From: Bartonella sp. DGB1 | GTDB taxonomy: Bacteria > Pseudomonadota > Alphaproteobacteria > Rhizobiales > Rhizobiaceae | DNA: 64,000 nucleotides | Direction of reading: 5' to 3' | Assembly (NCBI RefSeq): GCF_041345015.1 | Contig: NZ_CP166769.1 | Location: 62,001-126,000 of the forward strand | Shown here: positions 27,276 through 36,218 of the stretch, in pieces | Numbering within the stretch: position 1 is the first letter of the stretch | Layout of the letters: each line of letters starts with the position of its first letter | Translations under genes and position numbers: made by a program | Notes under the pieces: model-generated | What the model was told of the DNA's origin: nothing | The model's database searches: none | Seen by the model: only the letters and a program-made list of their open reading frames with translations

Positions 27276-28473
27276 ATTAGGAATATTCTATAAGAATTAT
27301 ACTGTATAATATTTTATAGGAATAAGTAATTGTATTTTATCTTCTTTTAGAAATTTAGATATGGCAACAAGTATATATATATATTGATATTAGGAAAATT
27401 GTTCGGGCTAAAACCATTGATAGTTTAAAAGTGGAACTATAATTTGTTTTTATTTTGCTAAAATTAATTAATGTGTAGCTTGTGTTACATAATTAATCTA
27501 CTTTATTAAAATCGTTAGTTATAAATTGTTCACTAAAAATATATGAGATTTTTTCTTTAGATTTAGTAAAATAATAATCTATAGCAATTTCTTTAAATAT
27601 TTAAGACGGCTTCTACAATCTTTAGTTAGGTTATTTTAAGTTCTAAGTTTACAAAATTTTTTATATTTTTTTAGTGAATTCCTTACTATTATTGTTAATA
27701 GAAATAAACTATAGCTAACGAATTGTCTAAAATATTACGTTGTTGTTCCTTGCGATTTAATCTAATTGTTATATTATCAGCTCTAGTTAAAATTGTAATT
27801 TAATTTTTTTACGTAGTTTCTTAATCTCTACGCTTAAATCCATTTTCATTTGTCTATTCTTATAAGCTATTTATCATTGCTCTAACAAAATAATCTATCT
27901 TTATCCAACTGCTGCAGTACAGCACCGATCTTTAATATTCTTAATCATGGAAAAGAGTTAATCCAATATCGAGTAAGGTTAAAATGGTAAAGAGATAATT
28001 TAATATGGTGAAATTTTCTGATTATGGTTGTAGTTCTCTAGCAAGGACTAATAAAGGTTGTGTATCTAAAGCACTTATAGAGATAATTGCAATGGTTTTA
28101 TATTCTTTCGTTTTGCTTAGTGGCTCTTGTTCATCTCTATCACAATCTACATATTGAGATGCTACCGTTGAACCCTTTTAGCCCATGAGCTAACTTCCGT
28201 GAACCTATGATTAACGAAGCTTACAACATTTGTTTCTCTTGCGTTGTTAAACGTTTTATTTTTTATAGTGTTTGTAAAAGCGGTTCCGAACGCTTCAATA
28301 ATAATTATTGATATATTTATTATTTTATAATAAATTACAAATTGAATCAGGGGACTAAATAAAAAAATTTAGAATAATTAATTTATAGAATAAATTTCTT
28401 TAATGTCTGCGCGCATAAATTTTATATTGGATTTTCTTATCTGTAAATTCAGTAATTAGATTGAGAGTAAGGA
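27276..28473. other. 1.2-kb gap without an intact gene
   Basis: No intact ORF is supported here. The left half (27276-27900) is AT-rich with no recognisable coding signal. The right half holds a decayed minus-strand reading frame (see pseudogene at 27947-28265). A small imperfect hairpin (AAGCG with CGCTT around GTTCCGAA) lies near 28277-28294. The region just before 28474 may hold the promoter for the next two genes, but no clear -35/-10 pair could be chosen. Confidence 0.5.
27947..28265 (-). pseudogene. Decayed unknown gene on the minus strand
   Basis: On the minus strand a protein-like reading can be followed through at least one frame change and two stops. It passes QEKQML, then LIIGSRKLAHGLKGFNG near 28235-28180. 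Shifting one frame near 28174, it continues through ASQYVDCDRDEQEPLSKTKE and SISALDTQPLLVLARELQP to a stop near 28023, then SENFTILNYLFTILTLL to about 27947. The composition is protein-like and the family is not recognised. This is an interpretation of broken frames. Confidence 0.35.
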
Positions 28474-29238
28474 ATGGATATCTTATTAAGGACTATTGTT
28501 TTTATAGCATTGGTAAGTTTTATCATTAGTTTAATAGTTGCTCTTTTCAATAAAAAGCCTAAAAAAGTCTTTAGGATTCCAGAATATTCTATTATTTTTA
28601 ATAAAAAGCGTTCAAAAGCTTTAAGGATTTGTAAGTGGTCTATATTTATCCTCATTGGTGGATTAGTGTTAATTGGTATAATGTTTCCTAAAACCCCTGA
28701 TAGAGTAGAGATATTAGATCAAAATAGTGCTATTTCATCTCAAAGCCAGGCATCCAATTTAGTTATACCGGACGATCAAATTGCTTTCATAAAAGCTATT
28801 GATACCGCACGGGAAGAGTATAAAAACGCATATAATGATTTACTCAAAAGCCGCGTACGGCGCCAAAGGGCGCGGGCTATTTGTTCTGCCCTTCCTTCGC
28901 CTGTTGTTAAGAATTGGATAGGCACGATTAAACGGTTAACCACCACAAGTGAGGGGCAAGGCGTCTTAGTAATTCAGATTGCTGAAGGTATTACGTTGGA
29001 AACTTCAAATAATGTTTTTTCTGATTTGTCAGGTCCTGCTACGCTTATTGATCCTGATAGCAAGCTTTTTGATATATTAGCTAGTTTAGAAAAAGGGCAA
29101 AAAATTCGTTTCTCTGGCAGACTTTTTCGAGAGAATGCCAAAGACTGCTATCAGGAGAAAAGTATAACATTAGACGGGTCAATGAAACAACCTCAGTTCT
29201 TGACTTCGTTTGATTCTATCAACCTTTTTAACAATTGA
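28474..29238 (+). CDS. Hypothetical membrane-anchored protein with a C-terminal OB-like domain
   Basis: Not recognised. The 254-residue protein has two hydrophobic segments (about 4-26 and 53-72), a short coiled region (AIDTAREEYKNAYNDLLKSR), and a C-terminal soluble part from about 148 (WIGTIKRLTTTSEGQGVLVIQ, then GQKIRFSGRL) that looks like an OB-type beta barrel. Codons are clearly richer in G+C than neighbours (for example around 28850-28880), suggesting acquisition from another genome. A 100-residue membrane protein gene follows 19 bases downstream. Confidence 0.65.
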   Translation: MDILLRTIVFIALVSFIISLIVALFNKKPKKVFRIPEYSIIFNKKRSKALRICKWSIFILIGGLVLIGIMFPKTPDRVEILDQNSAISSQSQASNLVIPDDQIAFIKAIDTAREEYKNAYNDLLKSRVRRQRARAICSALPSPVVKNWIGTIKRLTTTSEGQGVLVIQIAEGITLETSNNVFSDLSGPATLIDPDSKLFDILASLEKGQKIRFSGRLFRENAKDCYQEKSITLDGSMKQPQFLTSFDSINLFNN

Positions 29239-29257
29239 TATAATGAAAGGAAATATT

Positions 29258-29560
29258 ATGGCAACCATTCAAAAAGAAATTCGTCAACGTAGTATAATAG
29301 GGAAAATCATTAAATGGATATTTATTGCATTTAACATCCTAATGCTTTTGTGGCTTGGATCTGTTATTTTTCTAACTGGGGACATAATTAGTAGTAGTAG
29401 CGACGCCGCCTTTCAAGCAGGGGCCGTTTTCGGAGGGGCATTTGCTATGGGTATAATTTTAAATGTTTGGGTAATTGGTGATATTATCTTGGGTATATTA
29501 ACCTTATTGACGCGCGGAACAAAATATATCATCACTGAAGAAATTACTGAAGAGCAATAG
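29258..29560 (+). CDS. Hypothetical small membrane protein
   Basis: Not recognised. A 100-residue protein with two hydrophobic helices (about 18-39 and 52-86, the second long and glycine/alanine-rich) and an acidic C-terminus (TEEITEEQ). The ATG at 29258 is chosen because it follows a GAAAGGAAA ribosome-binding site. An in-frame extension to 29210 overlaps the previous gene. Like its upstream partner it has higher G+C than the surroundings, so the two are probably one transferred unit. Confidence 0.65.
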   Translation: MATIQKEIRQRSIIGKIIKWIFIAFNILMLLWLGSVIFLTGDIISSSSDAAFQAGAVFGGAFAMGIILNVWVIGDIILGILTLLTRGTKYIITEEITEEQ

Positions 29561-30374
29561 AGAAATATTAATTAATAGAAGGATTTAGATGTGGGTGTTG
29601 ATTAAATAATTACCATGTCTAGTTACTTTATAACTAACCTTTTTTGTATCAGTATCAGGTAGAATGTTTCTAGAGATACTAAATCTAATTCAGGATTTTT
29701 AATAGTTCGGACGCTATAGTTTTGGTCGCGGCAGTTGGGTCGCGGCTTTTTATTCTTATATATACTATAAAAACATTCGATCGGCATTTACAGCAATCCT
29801 AGTTGCCCGCCAGAAAATAATACGCACAAATATATGTTAAAAACTTAGCAAATCAACAGTTTATAACATACCCCAGATTATTTATATTACATTCTCATAA
29901 AATAGTTGAAATAATGATCCTTTACTAAATAATTTTTCCTATTCTTTTAAATATAAAAAGGTGAGTAAAAATATAATATCATAATCTTGGGTATGTTATA
30001 AGAGGTTGATTTCTTATAAAAATTCTGGAGGGATGTATGAATAGATGTTGCTTTTAAAAATAATGCTATATTGAGTTACTGTCGTATATATTAATTCTTT
30101 GGTTGATTTTGTAAGTCATAAATATCTATATTAATTATTACGATTACTTGGTATTTTATAGTTGTGTTATATAAAACTCTAAAGTAAAAGGAATAAATAT
30201 CTTAGAGAAAACATCAATTGTTTTTGCTATGACTAAATAAGATAAGTGAATATTATTTTTTATTTTAATGATAATTATATATTTTTAGTTATAGGGGCTT
30301 TATAGCCAGGGTATAATATATTATTATGATTGTTTTAATTATTAATACATCATTGATGTTTTGAGAGAAATATA
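29561..30374. other. 0.8-kb gap with an inverted repeat element
   Basis: No gene is supported. The left part contains the direct repeat GTCGCGGC twice, 14 bases apart, before TTTTTATT (about 29724-29752); it may mark the end of the transferred pair. The centre holds a 30-bp inverted repeat pair (29851-30012). The right 350 bases are AT-rich leader sequence before queH and show nothing recognisable. Confidence 0.5.
29851..30012. repeat. MITE-like element with about 30-bp terminal inverted repeats
   Basis: The left arm 29851-29880 (AATCAAC, then TTATAACATACCCC, then AGATTA) is matched inverted by the right arm 29982-30012 (TAATCTTGGGTATGTTATAA, then GGTTGATT), with few mismatches. About 100 AT-rich bases lie between them, with no ORF. 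This fits a small non-autonomous transposon, but no target-site duplication is obvious and no second copy was found in the window. A large cruciform or RNA hairpin is the alternative. Confidence 0.5.
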
Positions 30375-31013
30375 ATGAGCAGACCTAGATTAGTTACTCC
30401 TGATAATAGTCAAAAAGTTTTATTGCATTCTTGTTGTGCTCCTTGTTCTGGTGAATTAATGGAGGCTATGACAGAATCTGGTATTGATTATACTATATTT
30501 TTTTATAATCCTAATATTCATCCGCATAAAGAATATTTGTTACGCAAAGATGAAAATATAAGATTTGCTGAAAAACATAATATAACTTTTGTTGATGCTG
30601 ATTATGATGTTGATAATTGGTTCCAGCGTGCTAAGGGTATGGAGTTTGAACCAGAGCGGGGTATAAGATGTACAATGTGCTTTGATATGCGCTTTGAAAG
30701 AACAGCTCTTTATGCTTATGAAAATGGTTTTACTGTGATGACAAGTTCTTTAGGAATATCTCGCTGGAAGGATATGAACCAAATTAATGATTGTGGTCAC
30801 CGTGCAGTAAAGCCATATGAAGGTTTAATCTATTGGGATTATAATTGGCGTAAATTTGGTGGTTCAGCTCGTATGATAGAAATTAGTAAACAGGAGCAAT
30901 TTTATCAGCAAGAATATTGTGGTTGTATCTATTCTTTACGCGATACTAATGACTATCGTAAATCAAAAGGTCGTGAAACAGTGAAATTTGGTAAAAATTT
31001 TTATAAAAAATAG
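30375..31013 (+). CDS. queH: Epoxyqueuosine reductase QueH
   Basis: Reduces epoxyqueuosine to queuosine in tRNA, the last step of Q synthesis, as a non-homologous alternative to QueG. The 212-residue protein has the QueH (DUF208) cysteines: [12 protein letters not shown] with C20, C21 and C24, RCTMCFDMR with C99 and C102, and a C-terminal [12 protein letters not shown] pair. These cysteines are thought to hold a 4Fe-4S cluster and a second metal. Other queuosine genes are not in the window. Confidence 0.94.
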   Translation: MSRPRLVTPDNSQKVLLHSCCAPCSGELMEAMTESGIDYTIFFYNPNIHPHKEYLLRKDENIRFAEKHNITFVDADYDVDNWFQRAKGMEFEPERGIRCTMCFDMRFERTALYAYENGFTVMTSSLGISRWKDMNQINDCGHRAVKPYEGLIYWDYNWRKFGGSARMIEISKQEQFYQQEYCGCIYSLRDTNDYRKSKGRETVKFGKNFYKK

Positions 31014-31449
31014 AGTTGGACATTGAGGATATTTTTATTTTAGAAAAATAGGCTAGTGTCTTTATGAGACGTGAAGGAGCTCTATTTGGAGTTGGTTCTA
31101 GTTAACTATATATTTAAGAATAAAGCTGAGAGGAGTAGAATAGTTCCTGTCATTTTATTATGGATAGAGCGTAAACTGCAACTTAACTTTTTAATATTAT
31201 TTCAGAATAAATTTCTAAAGAATAATTTGAGAGGGTTTTTAAATTTCTTGTTAAGAATAATTTGTTAATTTTGTCTGAAACCTCGAAAAATATTTTAGTT
31301 TATAGATATTATTCTAGAAGTCACATTCATTATTAGAGCCATGCTGAACCAATATCTATTAATTAGCGTGTTGGGTTTGAAATGATAAATTATTTTTAAG
31401 TATCTTTTAGTGTAAAAGGAATTTAATTGTAAAATTTGTGGTGGGGATA
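31014..31449. other. 436-base gap without a supported gene
   Basis: AT-rich sequence between queH and an MFS gene. A 65-codon frame from a GTG at 31071 has no family likeness and no ribosome-binding site, so it is not called. No RNA gene, repeat or terminator was recognised. Confidence 0.5.
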
Positions 31450-32673
31450 ATGAATAGACCTTTTATTTTAGCTTCTACTCTCGGAATTTATACCGCTGTG
31501 CGAATGTTAATAGGAGTATATCATGCTATATTTTTGCTTTCAACAGGGGTTACTTTAGCGCAGTTAGCGCTGTTACAATTAGTCTTTTCTGTAGTTATGT
31601 TATTGTTTAATTTTCCTTGTGCTGTTATTGCTGATAAATATAGTCATAAATATTCTGTTATAATTGGTGTATTTTTTACCGCAATTTTTTATCTTTTTTC
31701 TCTTCAAGCACCTGATATGTATTTTTTAGTAATTGCACAAATCTTTTATTCTATAGGTTTAGGACTTTGTGCTACTGCAATTAATGGTTGGCTTTATTAT
31801 TCATTGGAAGATAAAAAAGATTCTTTTTCACAATATGCTCATTTAAGCCATAGGGTTGGTTCTTTAGGTAGCGTTTTTACCGGTATGATTGGCATTGCAA
31901 CTATTTATTTTTCAGGAAGTTTTTTCGTGGGATATATAATATCTGCTATTGCTATGGTTATGATTATTTTTATTCTCATTTGGGTACCAGAAAAAAAGAT
32001 AGTGCAACAAAGTGAGGTAAAACCAGCAACCTTAATTCAGAATACATATGAGACATTGTGGATATTTAAAAATACTCTTGGAGGAAAATATTATATAATT
32101 CAGGCCTGTCTTCTTACAGCAGGGTTGCAGGTTGTTTTACATTTCTGGCAACCAATTATATTAAATAATGAAAGAATTAATTATTTTGATAATTATAATT
32201 TGTTAGTACTTATGTTATGTCATGTGGGGGCATTTTCGTCTCAGTATTTTTCTAATTTTATTTTATCAAAATATCATCTAGCTGATAATAAATATAAAAA
32301 TTATATTAAATATTTTTCTTTTTTTTCTGGAGGAATGTGTATTGCTTTGCTGCTGTTGGTAAATGTGAATTATATCTATTTAGCAATTATAGCATTTTCT
32401 TTAATTCACGGGTTTATATGTACAGTACCTATTGGTGCGCAAAGTCTTTTTTTATCAGAACTTAAGCAAGGGCAAGAAACTCATGTATCATCTATTGCAG
32501 GCGCTATTGCTTTTAGCGGCAGAATATTTTCTATTTTAGTTTTAAGTGTTATATCTTTTTTACCAGAAAATTTACCACCTGTATATTACCTTGTTCTACC
32601 TGCTATTACTTTTGCTTTATGTGGATTTATTATGATAAAGTGGATGTCTCAAGTTAAAAAATTACAATGTTAA
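31450..32673 (+). CDS. MFS transporter
   Basis: A polytopic protein of about 407 residues with roughly 12 hydrophobic helices of the major facilitator superfamily. The loop between helices 2 and 3 reads AVIADKYSHKYS, a version of the MFS G-x-x-x-D-R-x-G motif. A large basic loop (about 178-200) separates the two halves. The ATG at 31450 fits the family N-terminus (MNRPFILASTL); the frame also opens at a GTG 12 bases upstream. Substrate unknown. It resembles the kind of MFS found in Legionella, Rickettsiales and other host-associated bacteria. Confidence 0.82.
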   Translation: MNRPFILASTLGIYTAVRMLIGVYHAIFLLSTGVTLAQLALLQLVFSVVMLLFNFPCAVIADKYSHKYSVIIGVFFTAIFYLFSLQAPDMYFLVIAQIFYSIGLGLCATAINGWLYYSLEDKKDSFSQYAHLSHRVGSLGSVFTGMIGIATIYFSGSFFVGYIISAIAMVMIIFILIWVPEKKIVQQSEVKPATLIQNTYETLWIFKNTLGGKYYIIQACLLTAGLQVVLHFWQPIILNNERINYFDNYNLLVLMLCHVGAFSSQYFSNFILSKYHLADNKYKNYIKYFSFFSGGMCIALLLLVNVNYIYLAIIAFSLIHGFICTVPIGAQSLFLSELKQGQETHVSSIAGAIAFSGRIFSILVLSVISFLPENLPPVYYLVLPAITFALCGFIMIKWMSQVKKLQC

Positions 32674-32755
32674 GATTTATGATAATAACTTTATTGTATT
32701 TTTAAGTAAAAAAATATTATGCTAAATTTCAAAACTATATTTAATTAAGGGGATA

Positions 32756-33334
32756 ATGATGCAAGAGAAAAATAACTGTCAAGACGTTAAAGAAGATATT
32801 ATTTTTATAGAAGATAATTTAAAGTTAGTAGTTGCTTCATCAGCTTTTGCATCAGCTATATTTGAAGCAATTGATTTTAATAGAGAAAATTTTAGTAAAT
32901 ATATGGCTTGGCCTTCTTTTGTTAAACAAGAAGCAGATACTTTAAAATCTTTACAAGATTTTTATTCAGCCCATCAAAAAAATGCATCTAAGACATATGT
33001 TATTTTATATTTTGATAAAGTTGTAGGAGTAGTAGGCTTTAATAATATAGATAAAGGTAATAAAGTTGCTGAAATTGGTTATTGGTTAGATAGTAGATCA
33101 GCCGGTAATGGTATTGTAACAAAGGCTGTTTTAGCTTTGGTTAAATATTATCAAACCGGTGATTTAATTAATAGATTTGTAATAAAATGTTCAGTTGCTA
33201 ATTCTAAAAGTAATGCTGTTGCGAAAAGATGCGGTTTTACATTAGAAGGAAGATTAAGAAAAGCAGAATATTTAAATGGAATATTTTATGATCAAAATAT
33301 TTATAGTTGGTTAGCTGAAGATAGTAATAAGTAA
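32756..33334 (+). CDS. GNAT acetyltransferase, RimJ/RimL-like
   Basis: A 192-residue N-acetyltransferase of the RimJ/RimL group. Seen are the N-terminal FNRENFSKYMAWPSF segment, EIGYWLDSRSAGNGIVTKAV (about 107-126), which is the acetyl-CoA-binding region, and the late VAKRCGFTLEGRLRKAEYLN followed by a YDQNIYSW ending. Relatives acetylate ribosomal protein N-termini or small substrates; the target is unknown here. It follows an MFS gene by about 80 bases, and the two may be co-expressed. Confidence 0.88.
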   Translation: MMQEKNNCQDVKEDIIFIEDNLKLVVASSAFASAIFEAIDFNRENFSKYMAWPSFVKQEADTLKSLQDFYSAHQKNASKTYVILYFDKVVGVVGFNNIDKGNKVAEIGYWLDSRSAGNGIVTKAVLALVKYYQTGDLINRFVIKCSVANSKSNAVAKRCGFTLEGRLRKAEYLNGIFYDQNIYSWLAEDSNK

Positions 33335-33699
33335 ATTATTTAAGATAAGCAGTTAGAGTAGTTATTATTTCCTGTTTTAAATGTTTTAGTTAGTGTTGCT
33401 AGAGATTTAGGTAAAATATTGTAATTAGTGAATAACAAGAATCTTTTAATTGCTTACATAACTTAATTAGTTTCTTTAAGCAGTTTATGTAAATTTTTCG
33501 CGGTTATTATTTTTGATTCAGATAAAAAGCAATATTTAGATAAAATATGCTGCAATTGTTGTGGGAAATATATTTAATAATTTAAATTTTATTTATAAAG
33601 ATTTGTAAAAACTTGGTGAAACTGTTAGGTTTTTTATTCTTGTAGTATTAATATTATTTAGTTATTTGATTGCTTTGCGATCTAGGTAAGTTAGAAAAT
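33335..33699. other. 365-base gap without a supported gene
   Basis: AT-rich sequence between the GNAT and EVE genes. No terminator or RNA gene was recognised. A short open stretch near 33508-33580 ends in the cysteine-rich reading DKICCNCCGKYI, but it lacks a start and a ribosome-binding site and could be a remnant. Confidence 0.45.
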
Positions 33700-34098
33700 A
33701 TGAAACATTGGATTGCCGTTATATCGAGAGATCATGCTCAAACTGCTGCTAGGTCAGGATTTTTGCAAGTGTGTCATGGTAAAGCTAGTCCATTGAGAAG
33801 AACAAATGCTGGTGATGAGGTCTTTATTTATTGTCCACGTAGTGAAATGGGTGGCGGGACAATATTAAAGACTATTGAATTCCATGGTATTTTTAAAAAT
33901 AACGAGGTGTATCAAGTTGAACAGTTTCCTGGTTTTAATCCTTACCGTAAAGATGTAATTTTCATGCGTAACTTTCAACCATTAATTCTTAAAGAGGTTA
34001 AAGGATTAGAATTTACCACCACTCCTCATTGGGGAATGTTAGCACGTCGTGGTTTTTTTGAAATTAGTCCGCATGATGCCGCACTATTAAAGCAATAA
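33700..34098 (+). CDS. EVE domain protein (UPF0310-like)
   Basis: A 132-residue protein that is a single EVE (PUA-like) domain. EVE domains bind modified bases or RNA. The sequence has MKHWIAVISRDHAQ, DEVFIYCPRSEMGGG and FQPLILKEVKGLEF, with the aromatic-cage-forming regions typical of the family. The ATG at 33700 with upstream AGGTAAG is chosen over the longer frame starting at 33670. A second, different EVE protein is encoded at 59922-60350. Confidence 0.87.
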   Translation: MKHWIAVISRDHAQTAARSGFLQVCHGKASPLRRTNAGDEVFIYCPRSEMGGGTILKTIEFHGIFKNNEVYQVEQFPGFNPYRKDVIFMRNFQPLILKEVKGLEFTTTPHWGMLARRGFFEISPHDAALLKQ

Positions 34099-34479
34099 CA
34101 ATAGGAATAGTAAAATTCTTTAAAATATTAGCGTGGTGTTTTACTAAATTACTTAGGCTGATTTTAAATTGTTTAGAGTGAGTGTTTTCGGCAAATGTTC
34201 GGTAAAAAGTATCGTATATTGTTCTAGATTTTAGTATAATCTATTCTCTGCATAAGCCGGATTATGAAAAAATCTATCTTATTCTATAAGATCTGTTTTA
34301 ATAGTAGATTTCCATCAATTTTTCATGATGATGATATTTTGTGTTTAGTAAATTAACTTGTTATGTTATATTTATATAGGTGAAACTAGGGGCTAACTGT
34401 TATCTATTGAACTGATTTTAATTATAACTGTGTTAGTTGCTTATAATGTCATCTTTATAATTTAGTTGAAGATAGATAA
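34099..34479. other. 381-base gap without a supported gene
   Basis: Between an EVE gene and an MFS gene. A 30-codon ATG frame at 34264-34356 has no ribosome-binding site and no family likeness. Nothing else was recognised; it may hold the MFS promoter. Confidence 0.45.
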
Positions 34480-35628
34480 ATGCCTTACGTAACGTTACTT
34501 ATGATAACTTGGCTTAGTGCAATCATTAGTGCTTGCGTTAATATGGTTATTACCTATAAATATTTATTAAATACAGAACATGGATTTGAATATGGTATTC
34601 TTATTGCTTGTCAGATTATATCTGTAGCCTGTTTTTCTCCTGTTTTAGAGAGATATATATCTAGGTTTGCACGCCCCGCAAAATTTTTTTTAATTTTTGG
34701 CTTAGTTAGCGCCTTGTTAAATATATTAGTGATTCAGGGGCAGGAGTTTTTAACCTTTTCAATTTATATATTTTTTACAACTTTAACACAAACGCTTAAC
34801 GCAGCATTATTTTATAAGCTTCTACCACGACTTTTTAAAGAGGATAAAGTAAAGTTATTTAATATTTGGAGTGAGCAAGCTTTATCTACTTCATTTTTTC
34901 TATCTGCTTTATTGGTTCCTTTTGCCTTTTTCTTTACTCAAACAGCTGAATTATTTTTTATCTTATCTGCTTTTATAAATTTTAGCTGCGGTAGTATTTT
35001 TTATATAATTTTTAGAAAGGTAACAGTTGAAACTATTTTGCATAAATCTATAAATAGCTGGCAGAATTATATAAATATTTTAACAGAGAAGAAATTACGA
35101 CACTTCTTTTTTACATCAAATATTTATTTATTTGCTTTTTCGGCTACCGCTTTTGCTCTCGCTATGATTGCTAAAGAAGTGGGTGGTGGCAATATTTATT
35201 TATATTCTTATCCTATTATAGCTATGTTCGCAGGCAGAATAATAGCTTTATTAGTCTTAAAAAGGTTGCTGTCTTGGGATATTAGTTTTTTATTTATTGT
35301 AGGATGTGTGATAAGTGCTATCTTTATGGCGCCTTTGGGTGGTATAAATAATATTTATTTATTATGTTGTTTGGAGTTTTTTTTGGGTATAGGTCTTGCT
35401 ATAGCAAAATATTCCGAAAAATCTTATTATCAGTTAGAGCATTTAGATACAGATTTGGCTAAAGTTTCTATTTTGAGGAGTGCATCTGCATTAATAAATA
35501 AATCTTTGTCGATACCATTTGTTTTAGCTATTGCTTACTATGATAAACTTATTTTTATAAGTATCACTTTGGCCTTTTGTTATCTCATTTCAGCTATTAT
35601 TATGGTGAAATATAAATTAAGATATTAA
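34480..35628 (+). CDS. MFS-like membrane transporter
   Basis: A 382-residue membrane protein with about 12 hydrophobic helices. It resembles the compact MFS carriers found in host-associated bacteria. The first loop is degenerate (VLERYISRFARPAKF) compared with the standard MFS motif. A helix pair around 205-240 and 315-330 contains charged residues. Substrate unknown. No strong ribosome-binding site is visible before the ATG. Confidence 0.7.
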   Translation: MPYVTLLMITWLSAIISACVNMVITYKYLLNTEHGFEYGILIACQIISVACFSPVLERYISRFARPAKFFLIFGLVSALLNILVIQGQEFLTFSIYIFFTTLTQTLNAALFYKLLPRLFKEDKVKLFNIWSEQALSTSFFLSALLVPFAFFFTQTAELFFILSAFINFSCGSIFYIIFRKVTVETILHKSINSWQNYINILTEKKLRHFFFTSNIYLFAFSATAFALAMIAKEVGGGNIYLYSYPIIAMFAGRIIALLVLKRLLSWDISFLFIVGCVISAIFMAPLGGINNIYLLCCLEFFLGIGLAIAKYSEKSYYQLEHLDTDLAKVSILRSASALINKSLSIPFVLAIAYYDKLIFISITLAFCYLISAIIMVKYKLRY

Positions 35629-35879
35629 TTTATTAATTCTAAGCTGGTTAAAATAGTTTTATCTTTGTAGAATAAGAGTTTTAAATTGCAGTAGTTGCAC
35701 ATAACACATAGTGGTTATATGAAGTGCATATAAATAACTTAAAATTATTTAGAGGGTATAAAATTTATAAATTCTTCTGTATGCTTTAAGTACATTGATC
35801 TTAAAAGGGTGTGAAAGGGTAATAATATAGTCTTAAATTCGCTGTAAAACGTTAATATTTCTAGGTTTTTATACGTTAA

Positions 35880-36174
35880 TGGCGTCCACGATAGGAATCG
35901 AACCTATGACCTTAGGATTCATACCACTTCGACTTTCGCCGCCAAATTAAATAAATTTGTTCGTGGTCTGGACTGTCCCTTTACCTTAGATATTTAAGAT
36001 CCTTAGGTACTGCCCGTCCAGTCTCTACACCTTCATATAATATTGCTTGGCTCGGGATTAGCAGTAGTTTTTAACTATTAAGCCTTCCCCGACTTTGAGC
36101 AGATTCATTAATAGCTTTCACTATTAATGCCCAATTTAGGAATCCTACGCTCTATCCTACTGAGCTACGTGGAC
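35880..36174 (-). tRNA. tRNA-Arg(CCU), interrupted by a group I intron
   Basis: Minus-strand tRNA in two exons. Exon 1 (36138-36174, 37 nt) gives the acceptor arm GTCCACG, D-arm GCTC/GAGC and anticodon stem TAGGA with loop start TTCCT. Exon 2 (35880-35919, 40 nt) begins AATCCTA, completing the loop TTCCTAA and the stem, then T-arm (TAGGTTCGATTCCTA), acceptor CGTGGAC and encoded CCA. The anticodon is CCT. The spliced tRNA is 77 nt with all stems paired. Group I introns in tRNA-Arg(CCU) are known from Agrobacterium and relatives. Confidence 0.93.
35920..36137 (-). ncRNA. Group I self-splicing intron (218 nt)
   Basis: Lies right after the anticodon CCT. The 5' exon ends in U and the intron ends in G, both hallmarks of group I splicing. 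In order on the minus strand: possible P1 (exon CCU with intron GGG); perfect P2 hairpin CATTAATAG/CTATTAATG; the P/Q pair (AAAGTCGGGGAAGGC and AATCCCGAGCCAAGC); R-like AGAGACTGGACGGGC and S-like GACAGTCCAGACC forming P7 (CTGGAC/GTCCAG); and a P9 stem (ACCAC/GTGGT). No ORF is present, so it has no homing endonuclease. Small size suggests subgroup IC3, like the Azoarcus and Agrobacterium tRNA introns. Confidence 0.93.
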
Positions 36175-36218
36175 ATATTTTATCTTTTAACATGATTTGT
36201 CATTTTATCAAGTGTTTT

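Noticed and set aside
29724-29752. Possible terminator around the repeated GTCGCGGC
   Set aside because: The two GC-rich words are direct, not inverted, repeats, so no stable stem forms.
31071-31268. 65-codon ORF starting at GTG
   Set aside because: No ribosome-binding site, no family likeness, and composition equals the non-coding background.
34264-34356. 30-residue ORF starting MKKSILFYK
   Set aside because: No ribosome-binding site and no repeat or relative in the window to support it.
35890-36170. Two separate half-tRNA pseudogenes
   Set aside because: The halves join into one perfect tRNA-Arg(CCU), and the insert has group I core elements and correct splice-site bases.
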